Part shown: positions 26,161 through 35,880 of the stretch, one piece after another
How the letters are laid out: every line of letters starts with the position of its first letter
How positions within the stretch are numbered: position 1 is the stretch's first letter
Origin: Desulfosporosinus fructosivorans
Lineage (GTDB): Bacteria > Bacillota > Desulfitobacteriia > Desulfitobacteriales > Desulfitobacteriaceae
NCBI RefSeq assembly: GCF_004766045.1
Contig: NZ_SPQQ01000005.1
Coordinates: forward strand, 310,001-374,000
Length of the DNA stretch: 64,000 nt
Direction: 5' to 3'
The notes under the pieces: model-generated
The model's input: the letters and a program-made list of their open reading frames with translations, nothing else
The model's database searches: none
Told to the model about the DNA's origin: nothing
Program-made: the position numbers and the translations under genes

Positions 26161-27015
26161 CTACAAGGCACCCCTATCTTTAGCGGTATAAATAGAAGGA
26201 TATTTTGGGTGGAAATTTAGTTCTTTTTTAATGCGCTCTGTATCTGCTGTCAATTCCCATAGGTTAGACATAAGCCACCCATCCTTATTAGGAACCTGCT
26301 CTGGTCCTCCGTGTAGCTTATATAATTCACCTATAGTAATAGGGTTATCATCAGCAACGTTGTATATGCGACCGCCAATACCGGGTGTACTGGCAGCAAG
26401 CAGCAGTGCTTGGCTGACATCCTCGTGATGCACTGGCGATAGTTTCTTTAACGGGTTCCAGTTAATCATATAAGGCAAAATTTCTTCAATGTGAGGATCA
26501 CCATTACCATAAACAAATGCTAGTCTCATAATACGAATATCTAATCCTTGTTCACGATATAATTTTAGTAGAGCTTCTTCTGCAGCAATTTTTGTTTTGG
26601 GATATATCTCTTTAGCTGGTATAAGAATATCGTCTTCTCTGCATGGTCTGTTTACATTCGTGTCTCGATATACATTACTGGTACTGGTAAAAACAAATCT
26701 TGTGACACCTGCTGCTAGAGCTGCTTTAGCTAATGCAATCGTTGCATCTAGATTCACTGCTCGAGCTACTTCTTCACTAATACCACCTCGAAATTGGGCT
26801 GCTGTATGCACCACAGCATCAACCCCTCGTATGGCTTCAGTGAGATTCTCATTATCCACAAGATCACCTAAGACCACTTCTGCCCCCTGTTCTTTCAATG
26901 TGAGTGCTCGCTCAGCACTTCTTACAAGAATACGGACAGCATGACCTTGCTTAAGTAAATACGGTACTAAACGACTTCCAACCTTGCCTGTTGCCCCAGT
27001 TACAAATAGTTTCAT
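26161..27015 (-). CDS. NAD(P)-dependent epimerase/dehydratase-like protein
   Basis: 284 residues, extended SDR. GATGKVG nucleotide loop at residues 7-13, DLVDNENL, active site Tyr/Lys YPKTK near 140, LRLAFVYGNGDPH. Substrate unknown. ATG 27015 with GGAGTG. Diverges from the XRE/MmyB regulator at 27156, which often controls such an adjacent reductase. Confidence 0.85.
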   Translation of the reverse strand: MKLFVTGATGKVGSRLVPYLLKQGHAVRILVRSAERALTLKEQGAEVVLGDLVDNENLTEAIRGVDAVVHTAAQFRGGISEEVARAVNLDATIALAKAALAAGVTRFVFTSTSNVYRDTNVNRPCREDDILIPAKEIYPKTKIAAEEALLKLYREQGLDIRIMRLAFVYGNGDPHIEEILPYMINWNPLKKLSPVHHEDVSQALLLAASTPGIGGRIYNVADDNPITIGELYKLHGGPEQVPNKDGWLMSNLWELTADTERIKKELNFHPKYPSIYTAKDRGAL

Positions 27016-27155
27016 AAATTAATTCACTCCAAGCTAAATAGTTTTTGTTTATCAGTTATCTTTTTGTTATATTACTAATATATCAGAGTTAAAAATTTCA
27101 ACCAGATTGTGTTTATCATACGATTGAGAGTAGTAGGATATGAGGAGCAAACTAA

Positions 27156-27983
27156 ATGAAAGAGATTACATTACAGCAGTCGCTAGGTGAATTTTTGCGT
27201 GCAACTAGAGAACGCCTTACACCAGAACAGGTTGGATTGACCTCACACGGACGCCGCCGCACATCCGGACTTCGCCGCGAAGAGGTCGCTGAGCTTGCCA
27301 ATGTTGGTGTTTCTTGGTACACATCTATAGAACAAGGGAAAGACGTACACCCTTCTCCTCAAGTATTGGGAAGTTTGGCTACTGCGTTAAGATTATCCGA
27401 TGATGAACGCCGATATCTTTTTTTATTATCTAAATCCGATGAAATGGAAGAATCAGAAGTTTATAAAGAAATTAGCAAAGGATTAGAAAGAACTGTTTTC
27501 GCATTGGAACCTCATCCTGCATATATAATGGGTAAATACTGGGATGTACTATTATGGAATCGTGCAGCAGAATTTGTATTTCGATTTCCTCCATATTCTT
27601 CGAGCATAAATCCAAAACTAAACTTATTACATCATTTTTTAATTGATCCAATCAGTAAAGAAATGAACTCAGATTGGGAGGAACGGGCTAAAATCATGAT
27701 TGCGAGATTCAGGGCAGATTGTGCCAAGTACCCTCAAGATGCGAGGCTAAACGAAATGATTGAGAAATTTAAGCAAGAAAGTGAATTATTCAATTCATGG
27801 TGGTCTCGCTATGAAGTTAAAACTGTTACTGACTGTCACAAATTATGCAATGATCCTCGAATTGGAGAATTGGAGTTTGAACATGTGAATTTGCAGTTAT
27901 CAAACTGTCCTGATTTGAAACTAATGATTTATACTGCCTCACCTTCTACAGCAGAAAAGCTTAAAAAAAATGCGCTGGTGTGA
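27156..27983 (+). CDS. XRE regulator with MmyB-like ligand domain
   Basis: 275 residues. N-terminal HTH with GLRREEVAELANVGVSWYTSIEQG (residues 40-63), a hallmark of this family; C-terminal PAS-like MmyB domain (NRAAEFVF, WEERAKIMIARFRAD, WWSRYEV) thought to bind a fatty acid-like ligand. ATG 27156 after GAGGAG. The last codons fall in a copy of the hairpin repeat also found at 13026. Divergent from the epimerase gene, its likely target. Confidence 0.88.
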   Translation: MKEITLQQSLGEFLRATRERLTPEQVGLTSHGRRRTSGLRREEVAELANVGVSWYTSIEQGKDVHPSPQVLGSLATALRLSDDERRYLFLLSKSDEMEESEVYKEISKGLERTVFALEPHPAYIMGKYWDVLLWNRAAEFVFRFPPYSSSINPKLNLLHHFLIDPISKEMNSDWEERAKIMIARFRADCAKYPQDARLNEMIEKFKQESELFNSWWSRYEVKTVTDCHKLCNDPRIGELEFEHVNLQLSNCPDLKLMIYTASPSTAEKLKKNALV

Positions 27984-28019
27984 GAACTTCTATCTCAACC
28001 AACGTATTAAATATTTCTT
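27967..28019. repeat. Hairpin repeat, copy 2
   Basis: Matches 13026-13077 closely (about 46 of 52 positions). Here it supplies the last seven codons and stop of the MmyB-type regulator and may terminate it. Confidence 0.65.
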
Positions 28020-28529
28020 CGTCAAACTGAGCAGGGCGGAGAGTCTGTCACGGACGTAGCTAAAAAGATTTGCCAAGTCGGAATTAAAGTCGTTGTAGAC
28101 CTCTATGACGGCGTCAGATCAGAATTATACTCTCCACGTGCCTAGCAATAACCTATCGTTCAATTAGAAAACACATGAGATAGTAATTTTCTTCTTTATC
28201 TGGACTGTGCTTTCAATGTTGTTTTTTTGAAGTGCTAGCCTCAAGCCCACCCCTTCATTCTCAAGCTTTAAACTCCCTAATTCGATTCTCCAACATTAGA
28301 GATTTACGTCCTTATTGCTATCATTTATTAGGTCTGCAAATGATATGAAGGCACCGATTACTAAAAACGATACTATACTCTATTATCTATAAGGTCTTCG
28401 AGATGCTACCTGAACTGAAATCTTTCTCTTTGCCCTTTCCGTAGCAGAACTTTCCGATACGAAGTAGTTCCATTCACCAGTAATAGGTAACTATCAGTTA
28501 CGCACCTCTCTCTCCTGATGACGGCCGTC
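28020..28529. other. Intergenic with a coding-like remnant
   Basis: A start-less plus-strand stretch at about 28030-28145 reads GGESVTDVAKKICQ and IKVVVDLYDG then a stop at 28143; coding-like but not identified. The rest to 28529 has no gene. Confidence 0.35.
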
Positions 28530-29732
28530 TCAAACTTCCCCATCCCAAAATGTCAAAATGTCTCCTGAAATATCACGGATAACCTTGCCTTCCTTGAGCA
28601 GTAGGGCAGCCCGTGTCGAAGTCACGTTATAGCGCTGAGCTATCCTTTTCTTCCTTGACATGTCCACTTTAACCAGTCTTACTTTGTGCCCACTTTCGGC
28701 TACTGTCTTCTCCAGCCTCGTTACGGCGTGTATACTTTCTTCATCCACAGGACTCCAAAATGCAAGCAGCACCGGCTTGTTCGCATTTAGCACATTCTCT
28801 TTAAAGTCGTCTTCTTCGGCCAAGTATCTCTCAACTGTCACTGCCGCTACTGCGCCGTCATTTGCTGCGGTCACCACCTGGCGGAGGTATTTGACCCTGG
28901 CGTCTCCCGCTGCGCACACGCCATCTACACTAGTCTCCATCATCTCGTTGGTAACAATGTACCCTCGATCGTCTAAGTCTACTTTGCTTTGTAAAAATTC
29001 TGTCTCAGGCACCATGCCCACATATATGAAGACTCCTTCAGCCTTTACTTCTGTGTGCTCTCCGGTCTTTAAGTTTTGGATCACGACTGCCTCGACATCT
29101 TCACTGCCTTTGATCTCGGCTAGGACGGAGTTCCAGATGAAATCCATCTTTTCGTTCTTAAAGGCTTTTTCAGCACTGGCCTTGTTGCAGTCCACGATTC
29201 CTTCATCGTGAATGACGATTACAATGACTTTGCTGGCGTACTTTGTGATGTAGATGGCTTCTTCTATGGCAGCGTCTCCGTTGCCAACGACTATTACGGT
29301 CAAACCTTCGTAGAATTCGGCGTCACATGTGGCACAGTAGGATACTCCATTGCCTCTCAGTCTTCTCTCGCCTGGTATGTTCAGCAGGCGGGGCTGGGAC
29401 CCTAGCGCTAAAATTACTGCTCTGGCCTGATACTGATTGCCTTTTTTAGTTTTGATAGTTTTGATTTCTCCATCCAGCTCGACTTCCGTGACTAGACATT
29501 TAATAATTTCAGCGCCAAACTCTTGGGCATGGTTTGCCATAGTTTTTGTTAAGTTCGGACCTGTTATCGATTTATAGCTGGGGTAATTTACTATCTCCCG
29601 AGTGGTAAAGGCCATACCGCCGACCGCGCCTTTTTCTAAGATTACTGTTTTCAGCTTGGCACGCGCTCCATATATTCCTGCAGTTAAACCTGCGGGGCCA
29701 CCTCCAAGTATCAGTAGATCGTATATTGACAT
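28530..29732 (-). CDS. Thioredoxin reductase fused to a CxxC-less thioredoxin domain
   Basis: 400 residues. Residues 1-305 are a thioredoxin reductase: FAD motif GGGPAG, redox centre CATC (near 137), second nucleotide loop VVGNGDAA and VCAAGDAR. The last ~90 residues form a thioredoxin fold (VLLAFWSPVDEESIHAV), but the usual WCGPC is replaced by WSPVD, so it cannot do dithiol exchange. It might dock the real thioredoxin encoded upstream (29798). ATG 29732 has GAGGGG 8 nt upstream; the TTG at 29738 is less likely. Confidence 0.85.
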   Translation of the reverse strand: MSIYDLLILGGGPAGLTAGIYGARAKLKTVILEKGAVGGMAFTTREIVNYPSYKSITGPNLTKTMANHAQEFGAEIIKCLVTEVELDGEIKTIKTKKGNQYQARAVILALGSQPRLLNIPGERRLRGNGVSYCATCDAEFYEGLTVIVVGNGDAAIEEAIYITKYASKVIVIVIHDEGIVDCNKASAEKAFKNEKMDFIWNSVLAEIKGSEDVEAVVIQNLKTGEHTEVKAEGVFIYVGMVPETEFLQSKVDLDDRGYIVTNEMMETSVDGVCAAGDARVKYLRQVVTAANDGAVAAVTVERYLAEEDDFKENVLNANKPVLLAFWSPVDEESIHAVTRLEKTVAESGHKVRLVKVDMSRKKRIAQRYNVTSTRAALLLKEGKVIRDISGDILTFWDGEV

Positions 29733-29797
29733 TAGCAAGACCCCTCAATGCAAGTATGTTTTAGAAGTTTGGGATAAAACTGCTCGTTGACTATTGT

Positions 29798-30118
29798 TTA
29801 CAGCAATTCTGCAATCTTTTCTTCTAATTCTTCTTCCTCAACTTTACCAGCCAACTTAAATTGATATTCACCATCTTTAAAGAATAATAGCTGTGGTACT
29901 CCTCTGAGGGAAAATCTATTGTACAGGTCCCTTTGTTCTTCTGAGTCAACATAGTAAAATCCCAATTTGTCTTTGTAATTCTCGGATATCCCTTCAACCA
30001 TGGGAACAACTTCTGCGCAAACATGGCAGGTTTTCCGACTAAATACCACCAGACAATTTTCAGCTTTATCGTAAATAATCTCATCAAAGGTTTTTGCATC
30101 CAATCTACTCAGTTCCAT
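29798..30118 (-). CDS. Thioredoxin-like protein with CHVC active site
   Basis: 106 residues, thioredoxin fold: VVFSRKTCHVCAEVVP at the active site (Cys near 31 and 34), GFYYVDSEEQ, cis-Pro GVPQLL, FFKDGEY. CHVC instead of CGPC suggests a shifted redox potential or special partner. ATG 30118 with GGAGG. Upstream of the reductase by 65 nt, same strand; likely substrate of that reductase. Confidence 0.88.
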   Translation of the reverse strand: MELSRLDAKTFDEIIYDKAENCLVVFSRKTCHVCAEVVPMVEGISENYKDKLGFYYVDSEEQRDLYNRFSLRGVPQLLFFKDGEYQFKLAGKVEEEELEEKIAELL

Positions 30119-30200
30119 TATTTTACCTCCATCATATTATTAGCTTTATAGCTGGAGCGACAAATAATACATTTCGAAAACAGGACAGTATATGTTTCAC

Positions 30201-30226
30201 AACGACAAGTCTTGATTTGTCAATAT
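30201..30226. promoter_or_regulatory. Shared motif upstream of thioredoxin
   Basis: A 26-nt segment 83-108 nt before the thioredoxin start matches 34235-34260 at about 21 of 26 positions: AACGACAA..TTGATTTGTCA. Its GACAA/TTGTC halves form a palindrome. Possible operator for the LysR protein of this locus. Confidence 0.4.
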
Positions 30227-30266
30227 TAAATATTAATTTCTTCTAGCGTCAGATATAATGTTTCAG

Positions 30267-31748
30267 TTACAGCATCATACTTCTCACTATAGCGACAATA
30301 ACCATAATGATTAACGTCATAAGGAAAGCATAAAAGTTATAGAGGTAAGCGTGTTTAACTGGAATCCATTCGCGGTTGCCAAAAACTAAAGCACCCGGAG
30401 TTGACGCACCAGGGGTTGCGATGGCTGCACTCAAAGCCAAGTTCAAAAATGGAGCAATCACCAGAGGATTAATACCTAATTGAATTGCAAACTGACACAT
30501 AAGGGGGGTCATTATGGCCGCAGCAACTAGATTATGAGCAAACTGGGTTAATACACTGGCAACAATCGTCACACTAACAATTAACATCATAGGACTGAGA
30601 CCGGCAATATAATGACCAAAATTCTGGGCGACAAAGGCCATGATACCCGAATCTTTGGCACCCAACCCATTGGCAATTGGTATTGAAGCTGCAAGCAAGA
30701 TAATTATTTGCCAATTCATATTTGTATTCGCCATTTTGGCAAAATCCATTAGAGGCTTACCTTTAATTCTGACAGCGACTAGAATTAGTAAGACAATAGC
30801 TATACTACCAGTCATGCCTATATTGGCAAGCTGCTTTATCCCCGGGGTTGTCATAGGCAGTACCCCAGGCAAAAGCAACATGAGAATAAAGGTTCCTAGA
30901 GCTGCGATGCCAATTTTTTGCTGGTAAGTTATTTTTTCATCTCTAAATTCCGCAAAAAAGTCTTCCCCTTTTTGAAGAGGTGCAACATCAGGTCTAATAA
31001 TAAACTTCATCACAGCCAAGTAAGCAAGAATACCTAAAATGCTAATTATTAAGCCAACAATGGTAAAGCTTCCAAAACTAACGGTCAAGCCTGTCAATTT
31101 ATTCATATTCCCCAAAATAATTGCCGGTAAGGGTTTCCAAGGCAAAAAAGAACCGCCCAACATACAGCTATATGCTATCCCAACTAGCATCGCTGAAACA
31201 TACTTTTCGCCGGGTTTATAGCCCAATTCCGTTGCAACTTTATAAAAAATAATCCATAAAATCAAGGTACAGGCAATTATACTAATAAACGAACCTAGAA
31301 CAAAACCTGCCAAAAAAATCATTAACGAAAATACATAAGGCCGTCCTATGGAGATTCTTCGACTAATAAACCAATGTGCAATGGTCGTAGTTAAACCAGT
31401 TGAATCTAAATACACCGCAAAAACTAAGGCAAATAGTATGAGCAAGGTAACAGAGTTGCCAAAGCCGTCCTGGAATGCGGCTGTGACAGTAATGAAGCCG
31501 GATAATCCTACTGCAATGATCCCTAGCAAACTGGGCCAGATCATATCGACGAAAGTCCAAGCGTACAGTAATCCAAAAAATATTCCTAGCAAATTCATAC
31601 CTAAGTGGGTAATTGGAGCTACGGGTGGAATATACTTAAAGCCAAACATAAGTGCCAATACCACTACACAATGCAGAAAATATGCGGTGTCTTTTGTCTT
31701 TGCCTTAGGCACAATATTTTTCGTTTCAACTTTATTGGAAACACTCAT
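30267..31748 (-). CDS. SLC13/DASS family transporter
   Basis: 493 residues, about twelve helices. SLC13-type features: N-terminal cytosolic tail, repeated inverted halves with GGSFLPWKPLP and ATPGASTPGALVFGN (near 450) as the substrate-loop motifs. Members move dicarboxylates, sulfate or related anions with sodium. Located between the phosphodiesterase and thioredoxin genes; the substrate may be the anion released by that enzyme. ATG 31748 after AGGGGG. Confidence 0.82.
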   Translation of the reverse strand: MSVSNKVETKNIVPKAKTKDTAYFLHCVVVLALMFGFKYIPPVAPITHLGMNLLGIFFGLLYAWTFVDMIWPSLLGIIAVGLSGFITVTAAFQDGFGNSVTLLILFALVFAVYLDSTGLTTTIAHWFISRRISIGRPYVFSLMIFLAGFVLGSFISIIACTLILWIIFYKVATELGYKPGEKYVSAMLVGIAYSCMLGGSFLPWKPLPAIILGNMNKLTGLTVSFGSFTIVGLIISILGILAYLAVMKFIIRPDVAPLQKGEDFFAEFRDEKITYQQKIGIAALGTFILMLLLPGVLPMTTPGIKQLANIGMTGSIAIVLLILVAVRIKGKPLMDFAKMANTNMNWQIIILLAASIPIANGLGAKDSGIMAFVAQNFGHYIAGLSPMMLIVSVTIVASVLTQFAHNLVAAAIMTPLMCQFAIQLGINPLVIAPFLNLALSAAIATPGASTPGALVFGNREWIPVKHAYLYNFYAFLMTLIIMVIVAIVRSMML

Positions 31749-32015
31749 CGTTTATCCCCCTGTTCATATAATTGTTAAATAAAAATTATAATAGTATTGT
31801 GTTTGCAACAAATTCCGTGAAAGCCTATACTTTCACAAAATATAAGAATTCTAGCACATTGAATTTCATCTAGGTTCTGCCTAATAGGGTCTCTTTCCTA
31901 TGCAATAGTAGAAAAATTGCATACTACCAAATAACACTTCTGAGAAGTTATTGAATATTGGTAGTATGCCTTCCTGCATTCATCTATAAATCAGACAAAA
32001 ATTAATATTCTAATC
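31749..32015. other. Intergenic
   Basis: No gene. An imperfect inverted repeat (CATACTACCAA at about 31921 / TTGGTAGTATG at about 31958) is likely a terminator hairpin for the phosphodiesterase gene. Confidence 0.45.
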
Positions 32016-34034
32016 CTAGAACTCTTCAGATAAGATCTGGTACACGGGTGCACCTTCACATTGAGCAGGCATTCTGACACCGCCAATAACTGCTACTGTC
32101 GGGGCAACGTCGACTTCACGAATAATACGCTCTGTCTTAAAGCCAGTCTTAAAGCCAGGTCCTGCCGCCATAAAGATTGGAGAAACTGAGGTGCCACCGT
32201 ACCCTCGGGTCGTGGACAGCGAATCGCAATGGTCGTAGTTATAGCCTTCTGCCGTCCAATAATTGATATCGCCTGATTCAGGGCCGCCCATGCCTAGTAA
32301 TACAGCATCTTGGTTTCTTAAAGCCATGGCAATAACCCTCTTGCCAGTTATCTTGTCTTTATAGCCATAAAGGGCAGTCATGATTTCTTCTTCAACTTCG
32401 TATTGATCTTCAGGCTCTACAATTCCGTATTTATCCCGGCCTTTAATATTGAGATAAATATGGTTACCCCGGCTGGCAACGGCTTTGGTATTGGCCCAGT
32501 CGATTTCTCTAAGATCATTACCCTCGGCATCTTGTTTAATGTTCGTGAAGCCCAGCTCTCTCATCAAAGCAACGTTAACACCAGTCATATCCCCAATTAA
32601 TGGTACATCATGCTCTGGACAAACGGCAGCGTGATCTGAAACAATCAATACTGTCCAGCCTTCATCCAATAAATGCAGAAAGCGACCGATATAGCCATCT
32701 GTCTGCCGATAGACATCCTCCATCATTTGGCTATAATCTTCCGGATTCCCTTTCCCCCCCTTCTTCATATTGTGGATAATCATATGACCTTGCAGGTCAA
32801 TATTATGGAAATGAGAGAAAATGACTTCGAAGTTTTCCTTCTCGATCAGGTAATTCAGCGTATCTGCCTGCCAGTCAGCGGTAGCCTGCCATGTGGCGAT
32901 CATACATTCCTTTGCGATCTGGATAGTGGCATTACCAATTAAACAAGTCGGCTGAGGGAACGCTACATTTTCGGTTACAGTTCTAAATAAACTTTTAGGA
33001 TGCCATAAATCATCGTTTGTAGTATCCATACCGGCTGAAATCCACATTCTGACCTGCTCGCCATTAGGATCCAAATGCAGTATCCGCATATTGCGGTTAG
33101 CCAGGACTTTTTCATCATCGTCTCTAATGGCTTCGTCAAGCAGGTCCCTGACATACACACCCTTTACCAGGACGACCATCGGTTCCGTTTCTTTCTTGGA
33201 CTTATAAATGGCTACTCTGTCATATATACCCTCGGCATTTTTCAGAATAAGACACGGTCTACGAATCAACCCATGACCGTGTAGCATGGTAAATTCCCTT
33301 GCATCTGCCGGCGCATCTGCCCAGCCAGCTGCGTCTTTAATTGGTGAGTAGACCACATCAAAGGGGGCTTCCGGCATAGCACCTTCGCCATCCGCTAAGG
33401 TCAACAAAATACGGACCTTTTTCTTGGCTTTTACACTTTCAGCCAGATTAAAAGTGCTTTTCTGAACCTTCAAATCGCTGATGACGCACGGTACATCACC
33501 GTCAGAGGCTGCTTGTTTCTTATATGTCACTTCTTCAGTCTTGACACTGGCGATCAAAAGCTTTTCAGGATCAACTATGGCCACGCCCATATTTACATTG
33601 CCAGGCTGTGTACCATCTACAACACTCAGGTTAGGGCTACTTGAGCTTGGAGGCCATGAACTCCCTGGCCAATGCCAGACGAGGGTTTTCTTCCCGGCTT
33701 CGGCAAAAACATTCCATAACTGTTCTGCATGACAATTGGACGAATCCAAATTATATTCGATGGTGTCCAGAGACTCCTTTGACTGTCGATAAAAACAAGT
33801 TATCCCATGGGTTACTGGATAAGCGCCAGTTGCCAAAGTAGTCCACATTGGAGGTGTAACTGTTGGATGCCCTCCCTGCATAATCAAATCTTCTCTCTGA
33901 GCACCTCGTTCTAAAAATTTTTTAGTATTAGGCATCTTGCCTTCATCCACAAACCTTTTCGTTAAACTTGGATCCATACCATCAATACCTAAAATTAGAA
34001 TCTTGTCTGCCGATGCTTTTCTACTTCTATCCAT
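32016..34034 (-). CDS. Alkaline phosphatase superfamily phosphodiesterase/nucleotide pyrophosphatase
   Basis: 672 residues, no signal peptide, so cytosolic. Metal-binding ILGIDGMDPSL near residue 14; nucleophile segment GHPTVTPPMWTTLATG (Thr near 58); SHFHNIDLQGH with metal ligands near 410; IVSDHA near 460; a late His ligand probably in the DHCDS region. The superfamily hydrolyses phosphate, sulfate or phosphonate esters with two metals. ATG 34034 after AAGGAG. Next to an SLC13 carrier and a LysR regulator; substrate unknown. Confidence 0.82.
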   Translation of the reverse strand: MDRSRKASADKILILGIDGMDPSLTKRFVDEGKMPNTKKFLERGAQREDLIMQGGHPTVTPPMWTTLATGAYPVTHGITCFYRQSKESLDTIEYNLDSSNCHAEQLWNVFAEAGKKTLVWHWPGSSWPPSSSSPNLSVVDGTQPGNVNMGVAIVDPEKLLIASVKTEEVTYKKQAASDGDVPCVISDLKVQKSTFNLAESVKAKKKVRILLTLADGEGAMPEAPFDVVYSPIKDAAGWADAPADAREFTMLHGHGLIRRPCLILKNAEGIYDRVAIYKSKKETEPMVVLVKGVYVRDLLDEAIRDDDEKVLANRNMRILHLDPNGEQVRMWISAGMDTTNDDLWHPKSLFRTVTENVAFPQPTCLIGNATIQIAKECMIATWQATADWQADTLNYLIEKENFEVIFSHFHNIDLQGHMIIHNMKKGGKGNPEDYSQMMEDVYRQTDGYIGRFLHLLDEGWTVLIVSDHAAVCPEHDVPLIGDMTGVNVALMRELGFTNIKQDAEGNDLREIDWANTKAVASRGNHIYLNIKGRDKYGIVEPEDQYEVEEEIMTALYGYKDKITGKRVIAMALRNQDAVLLGMGGPESGDINYWTAEGYNYDHCDSLSTTRGYGGTSVSPIFMAAGPGFKTGFKTERIIREVDVAPTVAVIGGVRMPAQCEGAPVYQILSEEF

Positions 34035-34216
34035 TACCCCACTCCTTAATTTTTTTCGGATGACGTGTGGAAAGTCTTAATCTAATTGGCATTATGCATG
34101 CACAGGTATTTGCTTTCCTAATATCATTATAAGTAATGTAACTATATTGCATAGCAGAAGTAATGGACATCTATCGAAATATTGCAAATAATAGTTGCAA
34201 CAGAAAAATGACAGAG

Positions 34217-34276
34217 AAGACATAAATGCTTCATAACGACAACGTTTGATTTGTCATTATGAAGCATTTATGTCTT
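34217..34276. terminator. Long hairpin between LysR and phosphodiesterase
   Basis: 24-bp arms (34217-34240, 34253-34276) with one mismatch, loop 12. Contains the shared AACGACAA..TTTGATTTGTCA motif in its centre. T-run after it is weak, so terminator of LysR or regulatory structure. Confidence 0.6.
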
Positions 34277-34386
34277 TCTAGAGTCTTATATGGGGTTTCA
34301 TTGAGCGAAAAGATCAAAAGGATATCGAGGCCAAATTGTGGACGTAACGAAATTTGGAAAAAAAGCTGAAAGCACTGGCTAGCGGA

Positions 34387-35316
34387 TCAGGTAAAGTTTT
34401 TCAGCATATCCAAGAACAGATCAATTACCTTCTGATTTTGCGCATAAGATTCTTTGTTGAGCACCGATATAATGATAGGGGTTGGCGTGTTCTTCAACGG
34501 AATAAAAGCCAATCGCTCTTTTTGTTTAAAGAAAGTAGTGCTTTTGATTAATAATTTGCTGACAAAACCAATGCCCTGCCCAGCTAAAATCGTTTCTTCA
34601 AAGGTTTCAAGACTGTTGGTACTAATTTTAATATGAGGTGAATAACTTTCTTTTAATGCCAGTACGGCAGGAATATTGATTTCTTTCCCTTCATGATAAA
34701 CTACAAAAGGATATTTGAGGAGCGATTTAGGAGTAACGGCCGTTTTTTTCTTGGCCAGCGGATGTTCATTGCTCGTGACAATATATGATTTGTCTGTCAA
34801 AAGGGGATTAATTAGAAAAGGGTTGTCAGGTTCGAGCCATTCTAATGGCGTTTCATATATGACTATGAAGCCTAACATGATTTTTTGTTGCTTGATATTG
34901 CTCAGGATATCTTCCAAGGTTGATCTGGTGATATCAATAGTAATTTGTGGATATTTCAACATAAACTGCTTGATGGTTGGCTGAACCAAGCTGTAGTTGG
35001 GGATCGCCATAGTTGCAATGTTGAGATGGCCTTTAGGTAAGGCGACGTTTTGGCCCCCCTCAATTTTGGCAATCATTTCTTGCAACTGGGCGAGCTTGAT
35101 TAAATGGGTTGTCGCAAAATCCGCCGTGAGTTGGCCGGTTTCTGTCAGAGAAACCCCTTGTTGATTGCGGTGTAAAAGACAGGTATTCAATTCATCTTCT
35201 AAGTTTTTAATACTTGCATTTAGCGCTTGATGGGAAATATTCATTTTTTCACTGGCCTTATTAATAGAACGGGTCTTGGAGATTTCCAGCAAATAAAGTA
35301 GTTGCTGAGTGCGCAT
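34387..35316 (-). CDS. LysR family regulator
   Basis: 309 residues. N-terminal HTH SINKASEKMNISHQALNASIKNLEDEL (residues 17-43), then the type 2 periplasmic-binding-like effector domain. ATG 35316 after AAGGAGGAG. Same strand and upstream of the phosphodiesterase, transporter and thioredoxin genes; likely their regulator, with a possible operator in the shared 26-nt motif. Confidence 0.88.
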   Translation of the reverse strand: MRTQQLLYLLEISKTRSINKASEKMNISHQALNASIKNLEDELNTCLLHRNQQGVSLTETGQLTADFATTHLIKLAQLQEMIAKIEGGQNVALPKGHLNIATMAIPNYSLVQPTIKQFMLKYPQITIDITRSTLEDILSNIKQQKIMLGFIVIYETPLEWLEPDNPFLINPLLTDKSYIVTSNEHPLAKKKTAVTPKSLLKYPFVVYHEGKEINIPAVLALKESYSPHIKISTNSLETFEETILAGQGIGFVSKLLIKSTTFFKQKERLAFIPLKNTPTPIIISVLNKESYAQNQKVIDLFLDMLKNFT

Positions 35317-35411
35317 TTTGCTCCTCCTTACTTAGGGGCAACTGAAAGACCCCTCAATATATCTTCAATAATTCGAATATACCTCCGGTCATTGTATTGA
35401 AACTGTGATAC

Positions 35412-35445
35412 TATACTCATATAATTAAGGTATAATATGAGTATA
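35412..35445. promoter_or_regulatory. Palindrome upstream of LysR
   Basis: Perfect 11-bp arms TATACTCATAT / ATATGAGTATA, 12-nt spacer, about 100 nt before the LysR start. Candidate autoregulatory site. Confidence 0.45.
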
Positions 35446-35543
35446 ATCACGATACATTAAATTTGGAAGGACCCCAATTATTTTCCGATTCGCTAATGGC
35501 CTCAGTACGTTATCACCAATAATGAGGTCCCTCTGGAGAGATA

Positions 35544-35581
35544 AAACCACCTGTGTTAGATTATTCTACCACAGGTGGTTT
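35544..35581. terminator. Hairpin terminator
   Basis: AAACCACCTGTG / CACAGGTGGTTT, 14-nt loop; after the pseudogene at 35632 (minus strand) it is well placed as terminator. Confidence 0.6.
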
Positions 35582-35631
35582 CCTTGTGTACATTATGCAA
35601 ATTTGAGGCAGCGTTTTGATCATCTGACTGC

Positions 35632-35880
35632 TTAATCAATTGGAATCTCTAGCATTTCGTGGTTGCTTTTTGAATAAGTCATTCTTTGGACGTCTAGTTC
35701 CAACTCATCCCCAGTACCCAAGAAACGCAGTGTTCTTGTATGAATGATAGTACCATCGTATGGTTTATCAGACTTGTCTATAATGGTTTGTTCTAGAGAA
35801 GCTTTCTGGCCATCCATCACTAGATAAACCCGACTTAATATTAAGCTTTCTTCACTGCTAATGGTTATATGTGTAGAGGG
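35632..35880 (-). pseudogene. Truncated gene end, unknown
   Basis: Open from about 35880 with no start until a GTG ATG at about 35821: ISSEESLILSRVYL, then KPYDGTIIHTRTLRFLG and VQRMTYSKS. Beta-rich coding-like text; probably the C-terminal domain of a larger, lost protein (a DUF4179/DUF5643-like tail is possible). The stretch 35881-36050 has no gene. Confidence 0.35.
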
